From contig NZ_JBJGED010000051.1 of assembly GCF_045062745.1 (NCBI RefSeq), positions 1 through 30,798 of the forward strand: 30,798 nucleotides of DNA. Direction: 5' to 3'. The translations under genes and the position numbers were made by a program. A model generated the notes under the pieces. The model searched no databases. It was not told the origin of the DNA and worked only from the letters and a program-made list of their open reading frames with translations. Positions 22,511 through 29,749 of this stretch are shown here, piece after piece (the first letter of the stretch is position 1; each line of letters starts with the position of its first letter). Origin of the DNA: Paenibacillus_AA sp045062745. GTDB lineage: Bacteria; Bacillota; Bacilli; Paenibacillales; NBRC-103111.

Positions 22511-23818
22511 CTACTGTTTCAGAATCCGTTCGGTTTCTTTCTTAAACGTATCGAGCGTGGATTCAATATTTTTGTTGTCGTACATGATCGCCTGAATCGC
22601 TTTGAAAAATTCCTGCATCACTTGCGTCCAAGCTACATGCTTATTGGTGTCGACGGCATATTGAAGCTGATCGTAAGCTACTTTGCGGTTCGGCTCTTTG
22701 GCCCACAGGTCTTTCATTTGTTGCGACTCTGCCATCTTCTTAGTGAACGGCAGATATCCGGAATCTAGGACAAACTGCAAGCCGCCTTTGGGATCGGTCA
22801 TCATCCAACGTATAAATTCCCACGCGGCGTCTTTATTCTTGGAGCCCGACATCAAGGCTACGTTGGCTCCGCCGGTCGGGGTGGCATACACCTGATCCAT
22901 AGGGAGATAGGCGGTTACGTACTCGAATTTGGCACTATCCTTCAAGCTGCCGATAACCCCCGTGGACTGGAACATCATGCCGATTTTGCCGCTCGTGAAC
23001 ATCTGGTTCACGATATTGCCGGAATCTTGAGCCGGCGGGTAATACAGGGCGCCTGTGGCTTGCAGATCCTTGAGGAACTTGAACGTTTTCACGCCTTCCC
23101 CGTTATTGAATCCGATGGAATTGTTGGCATCGTTGAAGAACTTGCCCTTCGCTTGAGAAATCATCGCAATCGGATACCAGGTATCATAAGGCATGCTGTA
23201 CCCGTAACGCTTGAATTCGCCGTTTTCTTTGATAACCAGCGCATTGGCCACATTCTTGAGCTCTTCCCATGTTTTGGGGATTGCCAACCCCTTCTCATCC
23301 AGCATCGTCTTGTTGACATGCAGAATCGGGGTGGAACGGTTTAACGGCAGGGATACCAGCTTTTTGTTAAAGGTGGAGTGCCCCATCAGGCCCGGCGTAA
23401 AGTCATCCACGCTCATACTGGATTTCTTAAGAAACGGCGTCATGTCTTCGAGCACGTCCGAGTCCGCGAACATTTGAACATAAGCGCGCTCCAACATCGT
23501 CACGTCAGGTCCGGTCTTCGCCGCAACGGCTTGCTGCAGCTTCGTCACCGTTTCATCGTAGGAGCCTTGGAACGTTCCCACGACTTCGATTTTGCTCTGG
23601 GATTCGTTGAACCGGCTGATCGCTGCATTAATGTATTCACCGTTCTTGCCTCCCAGGGAATGCCAGAACTGAACCGTGGTCTTCCCAGCCGGCGCGGACG
23701 ATGATTGCGGGCTGCTCTTCGGCTCGTCGCCCTGCTGAGAGTTGCTTCCGGAGCAGCCGGCAAGCAAGCCGGACAGCATTGTGGTTGCTAGTACAAGAGT
23801 AGATAACTTCTTCCACAT
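22511..23818 (-). CDS. ugpB: Extracellular solute-binding lipoprotein, UgpB-like (glycerol-3-phosphate/glycerophosphodiester)
   Basis: Ligand-binding lipoprotein of the Ugp-like importer, 435 residues. The signal peptide MWKKLSTLVLATTMLSGLLAGC has its lipid-bearing cysteine at 22, followed by a Ser/Pro/Gln tether. The mature part is a family-1 binding fold resembling UgpB: TVQFWHSLGGKNGEYINAA, ETVTKLQQAVAAKTGPDVTM, TPTGGANVALMSGSKNKDAAWEF and the C-terminal FKKETERILKQ. ATG at 23818 has GGAGGT about 10 nt upstream. The call of glycerophosphodiester rather than generic sugar rests on the next gene being a GDPD and on similarity to UgpB. Ligand range cannot be read from the sequence. Confidence 0.85.
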   Translation of the reverse strand: MWKKLSTLVLATTMLSGLLAGCSGSNSQQGDEPKSSPQSSSAPAGKTTVQFWHSLGGKNGEYINAAISRFNESQSKIEVVGTFQGSYDETVTKLQQAVAAKTGPDVTMLERAYVQMFADSDVLEDMTPFLKKSSMSVDDFTPGLMGHSTFNKKLVSLPLNRSTPILHVNKTMLDEKGLAIPKTWEELKNVANALVIKENGEFKRYGYSMPYDTWYPIAMISQAKGKFFNDANNSIGFNNGEGVKTFKFLKDLQATGALYYPPAQDSGNIVNQMFTSGKIGMMFQSTGVIGSLKDSAKFEYVTAYLPMDQVYATPTGGANVALMSGSKNKDAAWEFIRWMMTDPKGGLQFVLDSGYLPFTKKMAESQQMKDLWAKEPNRKVAYDQLQYAVDTNKHVAWTQVMQEFFKAIQAIMYDNKNIESTLDTFKKETERILKQ

Positions 23819-23846
23819 AGGGAATTACCTCCGTAGGTTATAAAGT

Positions 23847-24689
23847 TTATTTAATGCCGGAATATACGAATGCCTTGACGATCTGCTTGGAAGCAAACAG
23901 GTACACGATCAGGATCGGCACAACCAAGACCACATTCCCGGCCATGATAATGTGCCAGTTGCTGATGCCTTCCGTCTCTCTTAACATGGCGATCCCCATC
24001 GTAAGCGGCCGGACGGCTGCGGAATCCGTCATCACCAGGGGCCAGAAATAATCGTTCCAGTGGCTGACGAAGCTGAACAGCGCGATCGTAGCCAGTGCCG
24101 GCATCGACATGGGGATCATGATCTTCCGAATGATCTTGAACTCGCTCGCGTTGTCCAGTCGGGCCGATTCAATAATCTCCTGCGGGATCTGCATAAAATA
24201 TTGACGCAGCAGGAAGATACCGAAGGCGTTGGACATGAACGGAATGATTTGAGGCAGCAGCGATTTGATAAGGCCCATATCCGCCAGCATCAGATAGACG
24301 GGGATGAAGGTCACCTGCCCGGGAATCATAAACGCCAGCAAAACCATGCCGAACAATATCCCTTTCCCCGCGAACTTATACTTGGCAAACGCATACGCGG
24401 CTGGGATCATCACGATCATTTGCAGCACAATGATGGAGCATGTGACGAGGATCGAGTTTTTGGCATAGGTCAAGAACGGGCCTGCATTCATCGCGTCCAC
24501 AAAATTGATCCACTGTGGAAATGCCGGAATCCATGTAGGAGGAAATGTTAATGTTTCTTCAAACGTCTGCAATGAGGTTGAGATCATCCACAGAAACGGG
24601 AACACGAACACCATCAGAATAATGGCTTTCAGCAGAAAGCCCAATGTCCATTTGATGGATTTGAAGTCAAATACCACGAATTTACCCAC
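23847..24689 (-). CDS. ugpE: ABC transporter permease, UgpE/MalG type
   Basis: Channel subunit of the Ugp-like importer, 280 residues, with six membrane helices, beginning WTLGFLLKAIILMVFVFPFL after a short tail. EAA loop: ESARLDNASEFKIIRKIMIP. C-terminus KQIVKAFVYSGIK is typical of the MalG branch. The start is uncertain. The GTG at 24689 lies directly against GGGAGGG, which is too close, and a GTG four codons later (24677) has better spacing; the difference is only in the N-terminal tail. It is followed after 28 nt by ugpB. Confidence 0.92.
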   Translation of the reverse strand: MGKFVVFDFKSIKWTLGFLLKAIILMVFVFPFLWMISTSLQTFEETLTFPPTWIPAFPQWINFVDAMNAGPFLTYAKNSILVTCSIIVLQMIVMIPAAYAFAKYKFAGKGILFGMVLLAFMIPGQVTFIPVYLMLADMGLIKSLLPQIIPFMSNAFGIFLLRQYFMQIPQEIIESARLDNASEFKIIRKIMIPMSMPALATIALFSFVSHWNDYFWPLVMTDSAAVRPLTMGIAMLRETEGISNWHIIMAGNVVLVVPILIVYLFASKQIVKAFVYSGIK

Positions 24690-24715
24690 CCCTCCCTGTT
24701 TAGCATCTCGGGCGT

Positions 24716-25594
24716 CTATTGATAGTGAACCTTTTTGGCCAGCAATCGGAAGTAGACGAAGGTCAACAGCGCGATGATGGCCATCAACACCACTCCGGTA
24801 GCCGAAGCATAGCCTATGCTGTTCGTTCTGAATTCATAAATGTAATAGACAAGCGTCGTCGTAGCGTTATTAGGGCCCCCGCCCGTCATAATCTTTACGG
24901 TATCGAATACCTTGAAGGAACCGATCGTCATGATGATCAGGATAAAGAACAGCTGCGGCGAAATCATCGGCAAAGTAATCTTGTAGAACACTTTAAACTT
25001 GCTTCCGTTATCCAGCGCGGCCGCTTCATAAATACTGGGCGGGATGCTTTGAAGCGCTGCCACCATGATCAAAGTGTAGTACCCGATATTTTGCCACACG
25101 GATACGATGATGATGGACACCATCGCCGTACTCGAGCTTTGCAGCCAGGGTGAGGGCGGCAGACCGAACGTCTTCAACAGGAAGTTGAGCATCCCGTGGC
25201 TAGGTTCCATCAGCCACATCCATACCAGCGCGACGGACACGATGGATATGATGTGAGGTGTGAAAATCCCTGCCTGAACAACCGCGTTGAACCGGGTTTT
25301 CTTATTCAGCCAGACTGCGATAATGAGCGACAAAAGCATCGTCAGCACGACAACCCCCACGGTGTAGATAACGGTATTGGTGAGTGCGCTGTAGAAATCT
25401 TCGCGCGAGAAGATTTGCGTGAAATTGTCTGTCCCAATAAATTTGCTTTTGTCTTTGTTCATCAGATTGTATTTATAAAAGCTTAATTTCACTAAATAAA
25501 TAACCGGGTAGATTACGAACAGGACGATGCCGATCATAGCGGGTAAGATCATGACGTAAGGACGGACCGTTTCCCATACTCTTCTCTTATCCAT
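24716..25594 (-). CDS. ugpA: ABC transporter permease, UgpA/MalF type
   Basis: Channel subunit of the Ugp-like importer, 292 residues, with six membrane helices. Its first helix is PYVMILPAMIGIVLFVIYPV. The EAA loop is EAAALDNGSKFKVFYKITLP, and MTGGGPNNATTTLVYYIYE is characteristic of the UgpA/MalF group. Its ATG overlaps the end of ugpC (ATGGATAA), so the two are translationally coupled, with AAAGGG upstream as ribosome site. Together with ugpE it forms the membrane pore. Confidence 0.93.
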   Translation of the reverse strand: MDKRRVWETVRPYVMILPAMIGIVLFVIYPVIYLVKLSFYKYNLMNKDKSKFIGTDNFTQIFSREDFYSALTNTVIYTVGVVVLTMLLSLIIAVWLNKKTRFNAVVQAGIFTPHIISIVSVALVWMWLMEPSHGMLNFLLKTFGLPPSPWLQSSSTAMVSIIIVSVWQNIGYYTLIMVAALQSIPPSIYEAAALDNGSKFKVFYKITLPMISPQLFFILIIMTIGSFKVFDTVKIMTGGGPNNATTTLVYYIYEFRTNSIGYASATGVVLMAIIALLTFVYFRLLAKKVHYQ

Positions 25595-26639
25595 GGCGCT
25601 GCCCTTTCAGCGCCCTCATGTACTCGCCATATCGGGCATCGGCCGGATCAATCCGGTTCTCGTCGGCCCCGAAGAAAAACAATTTGGTCGCGTCAACGCC
25701 CAGATAGACCTCCTGGTCGACCGAGAACCGGTCTTCCGTGCACTTGATCATAAAAGCTTCCTGTCCGGCTTTCACTTGGTAGATCGTTTCCGACCCCAGC
25801 ATCTCTCTCGTGGCCACGATCCCGCGGACGGTATAATGGGCGTCCAAGGGCTCCACGGACAGCACCGCACTCTCCGGGCGGAACCCGAACTTCGCTCCGT
25901 CCACGCCCAAGTCCCCGATGTTCATCGGCGGAACCCCGATAAACTGGGCCGCGAACAGATTGCTTGGCTGCCGATAGATGACTTCGGGAGCAGCCATCTG
26001 TTGGATTTGCCCATGGTTCATTAAGACGATCGTATCGGCCATGGACATGGCCTCCACTTGATCATGGGTCACATACACAAAGGTAGTGCCCAGCTTCTTA
26101 TGCATTTCGATCAGCTCAATGCGCATCTGAACCCTGAGTTTGGCGTCCAAGTTGGATAGCGGCTCATCCATCAGGAAGACGGACGGCTTTTTGACCATGG
26201 CGCGAGCTAGAGCAACGCGCTGGCGTTGGCCGCCGGACAGCGTGGACGGCTTGCGGTCCAAATAAGGTTTAAGGCCGACGGTCTCGCAGATGCTCTCCAC
26301 CAAGCGGTTTCTTTCCTCTTTCCCTACCTTATTGTTCTTCAACCCGAATTCAATATTCTCCCGTACGGACATCGTGGGATAGATCGCATAGTTTTGAAAC
26401 ACCATGGCTACTCCCCTCTGACCCGGAGCTATACGGGTAACATCCTTCCCGTTAATAAGCACCGAACCGGAGGTTTGGGGATCCAGTCCAGCAATCATCC
26501 GAAGCAGAGTCGTCTTGCCGCAGCCCGACGGGCCTACCAGAACGGTAAATTTTCCGTCTTCGATCTTTAGATTCAAATCTTTAATGATGACATTCTTATT
26601 AAAGGATTGTGTAACTTGCGCAAATTCAATGGATGCCAA
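25587..26639 (-). CDS. ugpC: ABC transporter ATP-binding protein, UgpC/MsmX type
   Basis: Energises the importer by ATP hydrolysis; 350 residues from the chosen start. Walker A GPSGCGKT is at 36-43, the signature LSGGQRQRVALARA from 124, Walker B FLMDEPLSNLDAK near 144, and the switch histidine in VTHDQ at 182. A C-terminal MOI/TOBE-type regulatory domain follows (FGFRPESAV, LGVDATKLFFF). The start is TTG at 26639 (ASIEFAQVTQSF), because GAGGAGG lies exactly 8 nt before it and this is where homologues begin. The frame stays open upstream to a GTG at 26750, but that stretch is Asp/Asn-rich and lacks a ribosome site. MsmX-type ATPases often serve several transporters, so it could also power the ones here lacking an ATPase. 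Confidence 0.95.
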   Translation of the reverse strand: MASIEFAQVTQSFNKNVIIKDLNLKIEDGKFTVLVGPSGCGKTTLLRMIAGLDPQTSGSVLINGKDVTRIAPGQRGVAMVFQNYAIYPTMSVRENIEFGLKNNKVGKEERNRLVESICETVGLKPYLDRKPSTLSGGQRQRVALARAMVKKPSVFLMDEPLSNLDAKLRVQMRIELIEMHKKLGTTFVYVTHDQVEAMSMADTIVLMNHGQIQQMAAPEVIYRQPSNLFAAQFIGVPPMNIGDLGVDGAKFGFRPESAVLSVEPLDAHYTVRGIVATREMLGSETIYQVKAGQEAFMIKCTEDRFSVDQEVYLGVDATKLFFFGADENRIDPADARYGEYMRALKGQRHG

Positions 26640-26788
26640 AGCGTATTCCTCCTCGTCCAACTGCATTCCGTTTATACTCCGGTCATCATTGTCATCGTTT
26701 CCTGCACCCTTACCCATTTTTTTAGTGTCATTGTGAGTAATTTTGTTCACTTATGCTCATTTGTATTGTAAAACCTATTTGTTTTCGT

Positions 26789-26818
26789 ATTGTAAGGCAC
26801 ATATGAAGAATAAGTAAA
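26789..26818 (-). promoter_or_regulatory. Putative promoter of the ugp genes
   Basis: On the minus strand TTTACT (26818-26813), 18-nt spacer and TACAAT (26794-26789). A second TTACAATAC repeat lies 24 bp downstream. A cre-like site sits just upstream. The genes may also be read through from the dehydrogenase gene. Confidence 0.35.
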
Positions 26819-26833
26819 GGCTTATCCTCAAAT

Positions 26834-26847
26834 TGGAAGCGCTTAAA
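26834..26847. promoter_or_regulatory. cre-like operator upstream of the ugp genes
   Basis: TGGAAGCGCTTAAA carries the AAGCGCTT core and matches 12 of 14 positions of the cre consensus. About 195 bp before the ugpC start, just upstream of the putative promoter. Confidence 0.55.
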
Positions 26848-26921
26848 TAATTAAAGTTGTAAAATCGTTCCATTTCGGAACGCTTGATTTACCGACCTAT
26901 CCTGGTTGTGATACAATTTAT

Positions 26922-26953
26922 TCGACTTTCACTGTGTCACCAGTGAAAGTCGA
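26922..26953. other. 13-bp perfect inverted repeat with the dehydrogenase stop codon in its loop
   Basis: TCGACTTTCACTG (26922-26934) pairs with CAGTGAAAGTCGA (26941-26953) around a 6-nt loop that contains the TGA stop. No T-run follows on the minus strand (ATAAATTG), so it is only a poor terminator. It could limit read-through into ugpC, protect the mRNA end, or be a protein site. Confidence 0.6.
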
Positions 26954-28031
26954 GGATGGTTTTCTTCCATTCCCTGTGAGCCAAGGCAGATTCCATTGCG
27001 CCAGCGAAGTCGTCTGCCTGGCTCACCACCGTATATTGCTCCGGCAGCAAGCTCTTTAACGTGTTCTGACAATCCGGATCTTCCATCACTTTGAGTACCT
27101 GCTTGAAATCCACAATCGAGCTTCGGCTGCTGCCGTAGATCGTAATCCCCTTCTCCAGCACATCGCGCGTGTTGATCGGGACAAGCTCTTCACTGACCCC
27201 CATCGCGATCAGATGGCCGCCCGGCTTAAGCAGATCGATCCCTTGATTGATCGCGCTCTCGCTGAACCGCCCGCCCGTGCATTCCACTACAATGTCCGCT
27301 TTCTCGCTCGAAAGAAAATCATAGGTTTGCACCATCTCGGTTGCGGCGAACGTGAATTCATCCAGCTTCTCCCTCACGGCTCCGAAAACGATCAACCTGT
27401 CTCTCCCGACCCCGAATGCGTGATGCAGCATAGCCGCCGTTAAATATCCTACCGGTCCGTCGCCGAACACTGCAATTCGCGCATGATCGAGCATATGGCT
27501 TACCGCCCGCAGCGCTCTGTACGATACGCTGCACAGTTCCGCCAATACCGCGATCTCATCCGGTACCGAATCCGGAATCGGAATCAGGCATTCCTCCGGA
27601 AGCACCAACCGGCTTTGGGCAATGCCGTCGGTCCCGCTTCCCAGAAACACGCCGCGGGAGCAGTAGTTGTCGGCAATCTCGCCCCGGCATGCCGGACAGC
27701 ATTGCTCCGGTTCCAGATCATGCAGCAGGTAACCCGGCACATTGGGAACGATCACGACGCGTTGGCCTAGCGCTAGCTTCACGGAATGGCCGTCGACCAC
27801 GGTGCCAATCCCTTCGTGCAGCAGCGCCATCGGCAATTTCTTCGCCAGCACTTCCGGCTTTCGATGCCCCCCGAAGTAGCGGAGATCGGCATGGCAGATG
27901 CTGGCGATTGTCGGCTCGACGACTGCGAATCCCTTGGGGACGCTTCTTTCAACCAGCACTTCCTGAACTACATGGGGCTTTGTTAAGCGCAGCGTACGTG
28001 AATGTACGGCCGCTGTTGTTGTGGTGCCCAC
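26937..28031 (-). CDS. TarJ-like zinc-dependent polyol-phosphate dehydrogenase (MDR family)
   Basis: Medium-chain dehydrogenase of about 364 residues resembling TarJ, which interconverts D-ribulose 5-phosphate and D-ribitol 5-phosphate with NADP(H). Shared blocks are ASICHADLRYFGG with the catalytic zinc cysteine, KLPMALLHEGIGTVV with His-Glu, VVIVPN, GTDGIAQ, the nucleotide motif FGDGPVGY, ECTGGRFSESAINQGIDLL, GVSEELVPINTRDVLEKGI and GSSRSSIVDF. Unlike the short TarJ proteins I know, it has a CCPAC plus distal Cys cluster (QCCPACRGEIADNYC), a probable structural zinc site. The chosen start is GTG at 28031, 11 nt after GGAGG; an in-frame start at 28100 lacks support. No TarI cytidylyltransferase is adjacent, so a catabolic role (ribitol-phosphate oxidation) is plausible. 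Confidence 0.85.
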   Translation of the reverse strand: MGTTTTAAVHSRTLRLTKPHVVQEVLVERSVPKGFAVVEPTIASICHADLRYFGGHRKPEVLAKKLPMALLHEGIGTVVDGHSVKLALGQRVVIVPNVPGYLLHDLEPEQCCPACRGEIADNYCSRGVFLGSGTDGIAQSRLVLPEECLIPIPDSVPDEIAVLAELCSVSYRALRAVSHMLDHARIAVFGDGPVGYLTAAMLHHAFGVGRDRLIVFGAVREKLDEFTFAATEMVQTYDFLSSEKADIVVECTGGRFSESAINQGIDLLKPGGHLIAMGVSEELVPINTRDVLEKGITIYGSSRSSIVDFKQVLKVMEDPDCQNTLKSLLPEQYTVVSQADDFAGAMESALAHREWKKTILDFHW

Positions 28032-28126
28032 TAACAGTAACACCTCCGTTGAATGGTTTCTTATATATGAATTTCCCAAGCCTGCAAAGCATACTAGCAA
28101 GTCGGCTTCGGAAGGTTCACCGGAAG

Positions 28127-28888
28127 TTAGACGGTAATCACATTGACACCGGCATCCTGAAATGGCTTGATGTCGTATTGCGGCACTTCTTTGCCCGTAA
28201 TGATCGTATGAATGGCGCTGTTCGGAGCGACCTTGTGCAAGGACAGCTTGCCGATCTTCGTGTCGTCCGCAACGACGATAACTTCCTGGGCGGCCTCGAT
28301 CATGCCCTGTTTGGCCAGCACCAGCTGAGCTTCCGGATGCATCAATCCATGCTTCGGATGAATGGCGGGTGTACCTAAGAATGCTTTGGATACATGCAGC
28401 GAACGAAGCACATGATCCGTGAACATCCCGTTCAGCATATAGCTCGACGGATACAGCTCCCCGCCGGTCACCGTTACCCTTATACCAGGGGAATCCCGCA
28501 ACTCAGCCGCTACGTTCATATCGTTCGTGACGACCGTAATGTTGGAGCGATGGACCAAATTTTTCGCGATATGCAGCGTCGTAGTGCCGGAATCGATAAT
28601 GATATGATCCCCGTCCTCCACTAGACTCGCCGCCATCTTCCCGATACGCATCTTTTGTTCGAGCTGGACGTTGGTCCTTTCATTAAAGGAAGGCTCGTTA
28701 TGGGTCAGCTTCTCCACGATGACTCCGCCATGAGTTCGTATCAACAGGCCTTCATGCTCGACTTCCGCCAAATCCCGGCGGATGGTCGCTTCATGAACAC
28801 CGAACTCCAAAGCGAGTGCAGCGACCGATGCTGCGCGGTGCTGCCTGACGTATTCAACTAGTCTCAATTTTCTCTCCGCAGCCAACAA
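28127..28888 (-). CDS. DeoR/GlpR-family transcriptional regulator
   Basis: Repressor of 253 residues, the standard family length. The N-terminal HTH is AASVAALALEFGVHEATIRRDL, followed by LLIRTHGGVI. The C-terminal sugar-phosphate-sensing domain shows IIIDSGTTTLHIAKNL, VVTNDMNVAAEL, VTVTGGELYPSSYML, VSKAFLGTPAIHPKHGLMHP and IVVADDTKIGK. DeoR proteins respond to phosphorylated sugars or polyols, which fits the downstream polyol-phosphate genes. The TTG at 28888 gives the classic MLAAERK opening, with GGAG 8 nt upstream. It starts 46 bp after a palindrome that is probably its own operator, and heads the presumed operon running to 20634. Confidence 0.92.
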   Translation of the reverse strand: MLAAERKLRLVEYVRQHRAASVAALALEFGVHEATIRRDLAEVEHEGLLIRTHGGVIVEKLTHNEPSFNERTNVQLEQKMRIGKMAASLVEDGDHIIIDSGTTTLHIAKNLVHRSNITVVTNDMNVAAELRDSPGIRVTVTGGELYPSSYMLNGMFTDHVLRSLHVSKAFLGTPAIHPKHGLMHPEAQLVLAKQGMIEAAQEVIVVADDTKIGKLSLHKVAPNSAIHTIITGKEVPQYDIKPFQDAGVNVITV

Positions 28889-28934
28889 TAGACTCACTCC
28901 ATTCATGGATACGCTTGCAATGAACACTAGTTAT

Positions 28935-28956
28935 GCAATATTTTGTTCAATATTGC
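28935..28956. promoter_or_regulatory. Palindromic operator upstream of the DeoR gene
   Basis: GCAATATT and AATATTGC form a perfect 8-bp inverted repeat around TTGTTC, 46 bp before the DeoR start. A TTGACA -35 on the minus strand lies at 29012-29007, with only a poor -10. Likely autoregulatory site; apart from it I see no further gene in 28957-29107. Confidence 0.6.
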
Positions 28957-29094
28957 TCGAAGATGCACTTTTAGATTACCTTGTTGAAAAGCTCTTTGTC
29001 AATATAAAAGTTCGTAAATGAGTCTTTATGCGCACTGTTATTCATTCAATCGCGCAGCTTGATCTATGTTTCTGTAATCCATTTTCATCACAGT

Positions 29095-29130
29095 AACAAA
29101 ACAAAAAGAAGCCTTACTTAGTAAGGCTTC
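29095..29130 (-). terminator. Terminator of the tRNA operon
   Basis: Perfect 10-bp stem GAAGCCTTAC (29108-29117) / GTAAGGCTTC (29121-29130) with a 3-nt loop, followed on the minus strand by TTTTTGTTTTG. Confidence 0.95.
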
Positions 29131-29147
29131 CCTTGTTTAGAGAATGA

Positions 29148-29229
29148 TGCGGTCGGCGGGATTTGAACCCGCACACCCACTGGGCACTACCCCCTCAAGA
29201 TAGCGTGTCTGCCGTTCCACCACGACCGC
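29148..29229 (-). tRNA. tRNA-Leu (anticodon GAG)
   Basis: An 82-nt tRNA with a long variable arm (TAGTGCCCAGTGGGT). Acceptor GCGGTCG/CGACCGC, anticodon arm CTATC-TTGAGGG-GGTAG and T-loop GTTCAAATC. The 3' CCA is not encoded. Third gene of the tRNA set. Confidence 0.95.
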
Positions 29230-29281
29230 ATATAGATGTTGCTTGATGGCTGAAGCCCCGATCATTCTTGAGGACGAATGA

Positions 29282-29357
29282 TGGTGAGCCATGTAGGACT
29301 CGAACCTACGACACCCTGATTAAAAGTCAGGTGCTCTACCGACTGAGCTAATGGCTC
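29282..29357 (-). tRNA. tRNA-Lys (anticodon TTT)
   Basis: A 76-nt tRNA including encoded CCA. Acceptor GAGCCAT/ATGGCTC, D-arm TAGCTCAGTCGGTAGAGCA, anticodon loop CTTTTAA and T-loop GTTCGAGTC. Confidence 0.97.
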
Positions 29358-29377
29358 TCAAGCTAAAAGAAATACTA

Positions 29378-29449
29378 TGACCCGTAGGGGATTCGAACCC
29401 CTGTTACCTCCGTGAAAGGGAGGTGTCTTAACCCCTTGACCAACGGGCC
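29378..29449 (-). tRNA. tRNA-Glu (anticodon TTC)
   Basis: A 72-nt tRNA. Acceptor GGCCCGT/ACGGGTC, anticodon loop CTTTCAC and T-arm AGGGGTTCGAATCCCCT. The 3' CCA is not encoded. First gene behind the tRNA promoter. Confidence 0.97.
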
Positions 29450-29480
29450 ATAATCGATGCCGTTTTTGGCGACAAGAGTT

Positions 29481-29509
29481 ATTATAGCGGAAATACGCGC
29501 AGAAGACAA
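29481..29509 (-). promoter_or_regulatory. Promoter of the tRNA Glu-Lys-Leu operon
   Basis: On the minus strand -35 TTGTCT (29509-29504), 17-nt spacer and perfect -10 TATAAT (29486-29481), 32 nt before the tRNA-Glu 5' end. Confidence 0.88.
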
Positions 29510-29543
29510 GCTCTATTTTTCAGGAAATGATTCCCTGGCGCCA

Positions 29544-29573
29544 TTCGATTTCCGCCGACCCGTATGATAAAAT
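29544..29573 (+). promoter_or_regulatory. Putative promoter of corA and its leader ORF
   Basis: TTCGAT (29544-29549), 18-nt spacer and TAAAAT (29568-29573). It lies between the divergent tRNA promoter and the leader ORF. The remaining bases to 29628 show nothing else definite. Confidence 0.4.
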
Positions 29574-29628
29574 AAGCATTTATCGAAGCATTTCGAGGAA
29601 GCGGGTTCGTCCTTAGAGGTAGCTTATT

Positions 29629-29730
29629 ATGCCGATTCAGGAAGCATTAGCTCTGATGCCTTGTTTCACGCTTTTGTACGGTGAAGCACTTAAACATTCT
29701 GAATCTGTAAAATTTGGACTGTCAGTTTGA
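29629..29730 (+). CDS. 33-residue leader ORF upstream of corA
   Basis: The peptide MPIQEALALMPCFTLLYGEA plus a short tail is not recognised. Its ATG has AGAGGT 9 nt upstream, a better ribosome site than corA's own. It ends 19 nt before the corA ATG, so it is on the same transcript. It may be an attenuation or coupling leader for the magnesium transporter, as short leader ORFs are known to regulate corA and mgt genes in enterobacteria; a chance ORF is possible. Confidence 0.4.
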   Translation: MPIQEALALMPCFTLLYGEALKHSESVKFGLSV

Positions 29731-29749
29731 TGAAAGGCAGGGTTCCTCC

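Noticed and set aside
26640..26750. N-terminal extension of the UgpC frame to a GTG at 26750
   Set aside because: Asp/Asn-rich, not part of the ABC fold, no ribosome site; GAGGAGG is exactly placed for the TTG at 26639.
28032..28100. N-terminal extension of the TarJ-like protein
   Set aside because: It reads through the GGAGG ribosome site and has no similarity to the family N-terminus.
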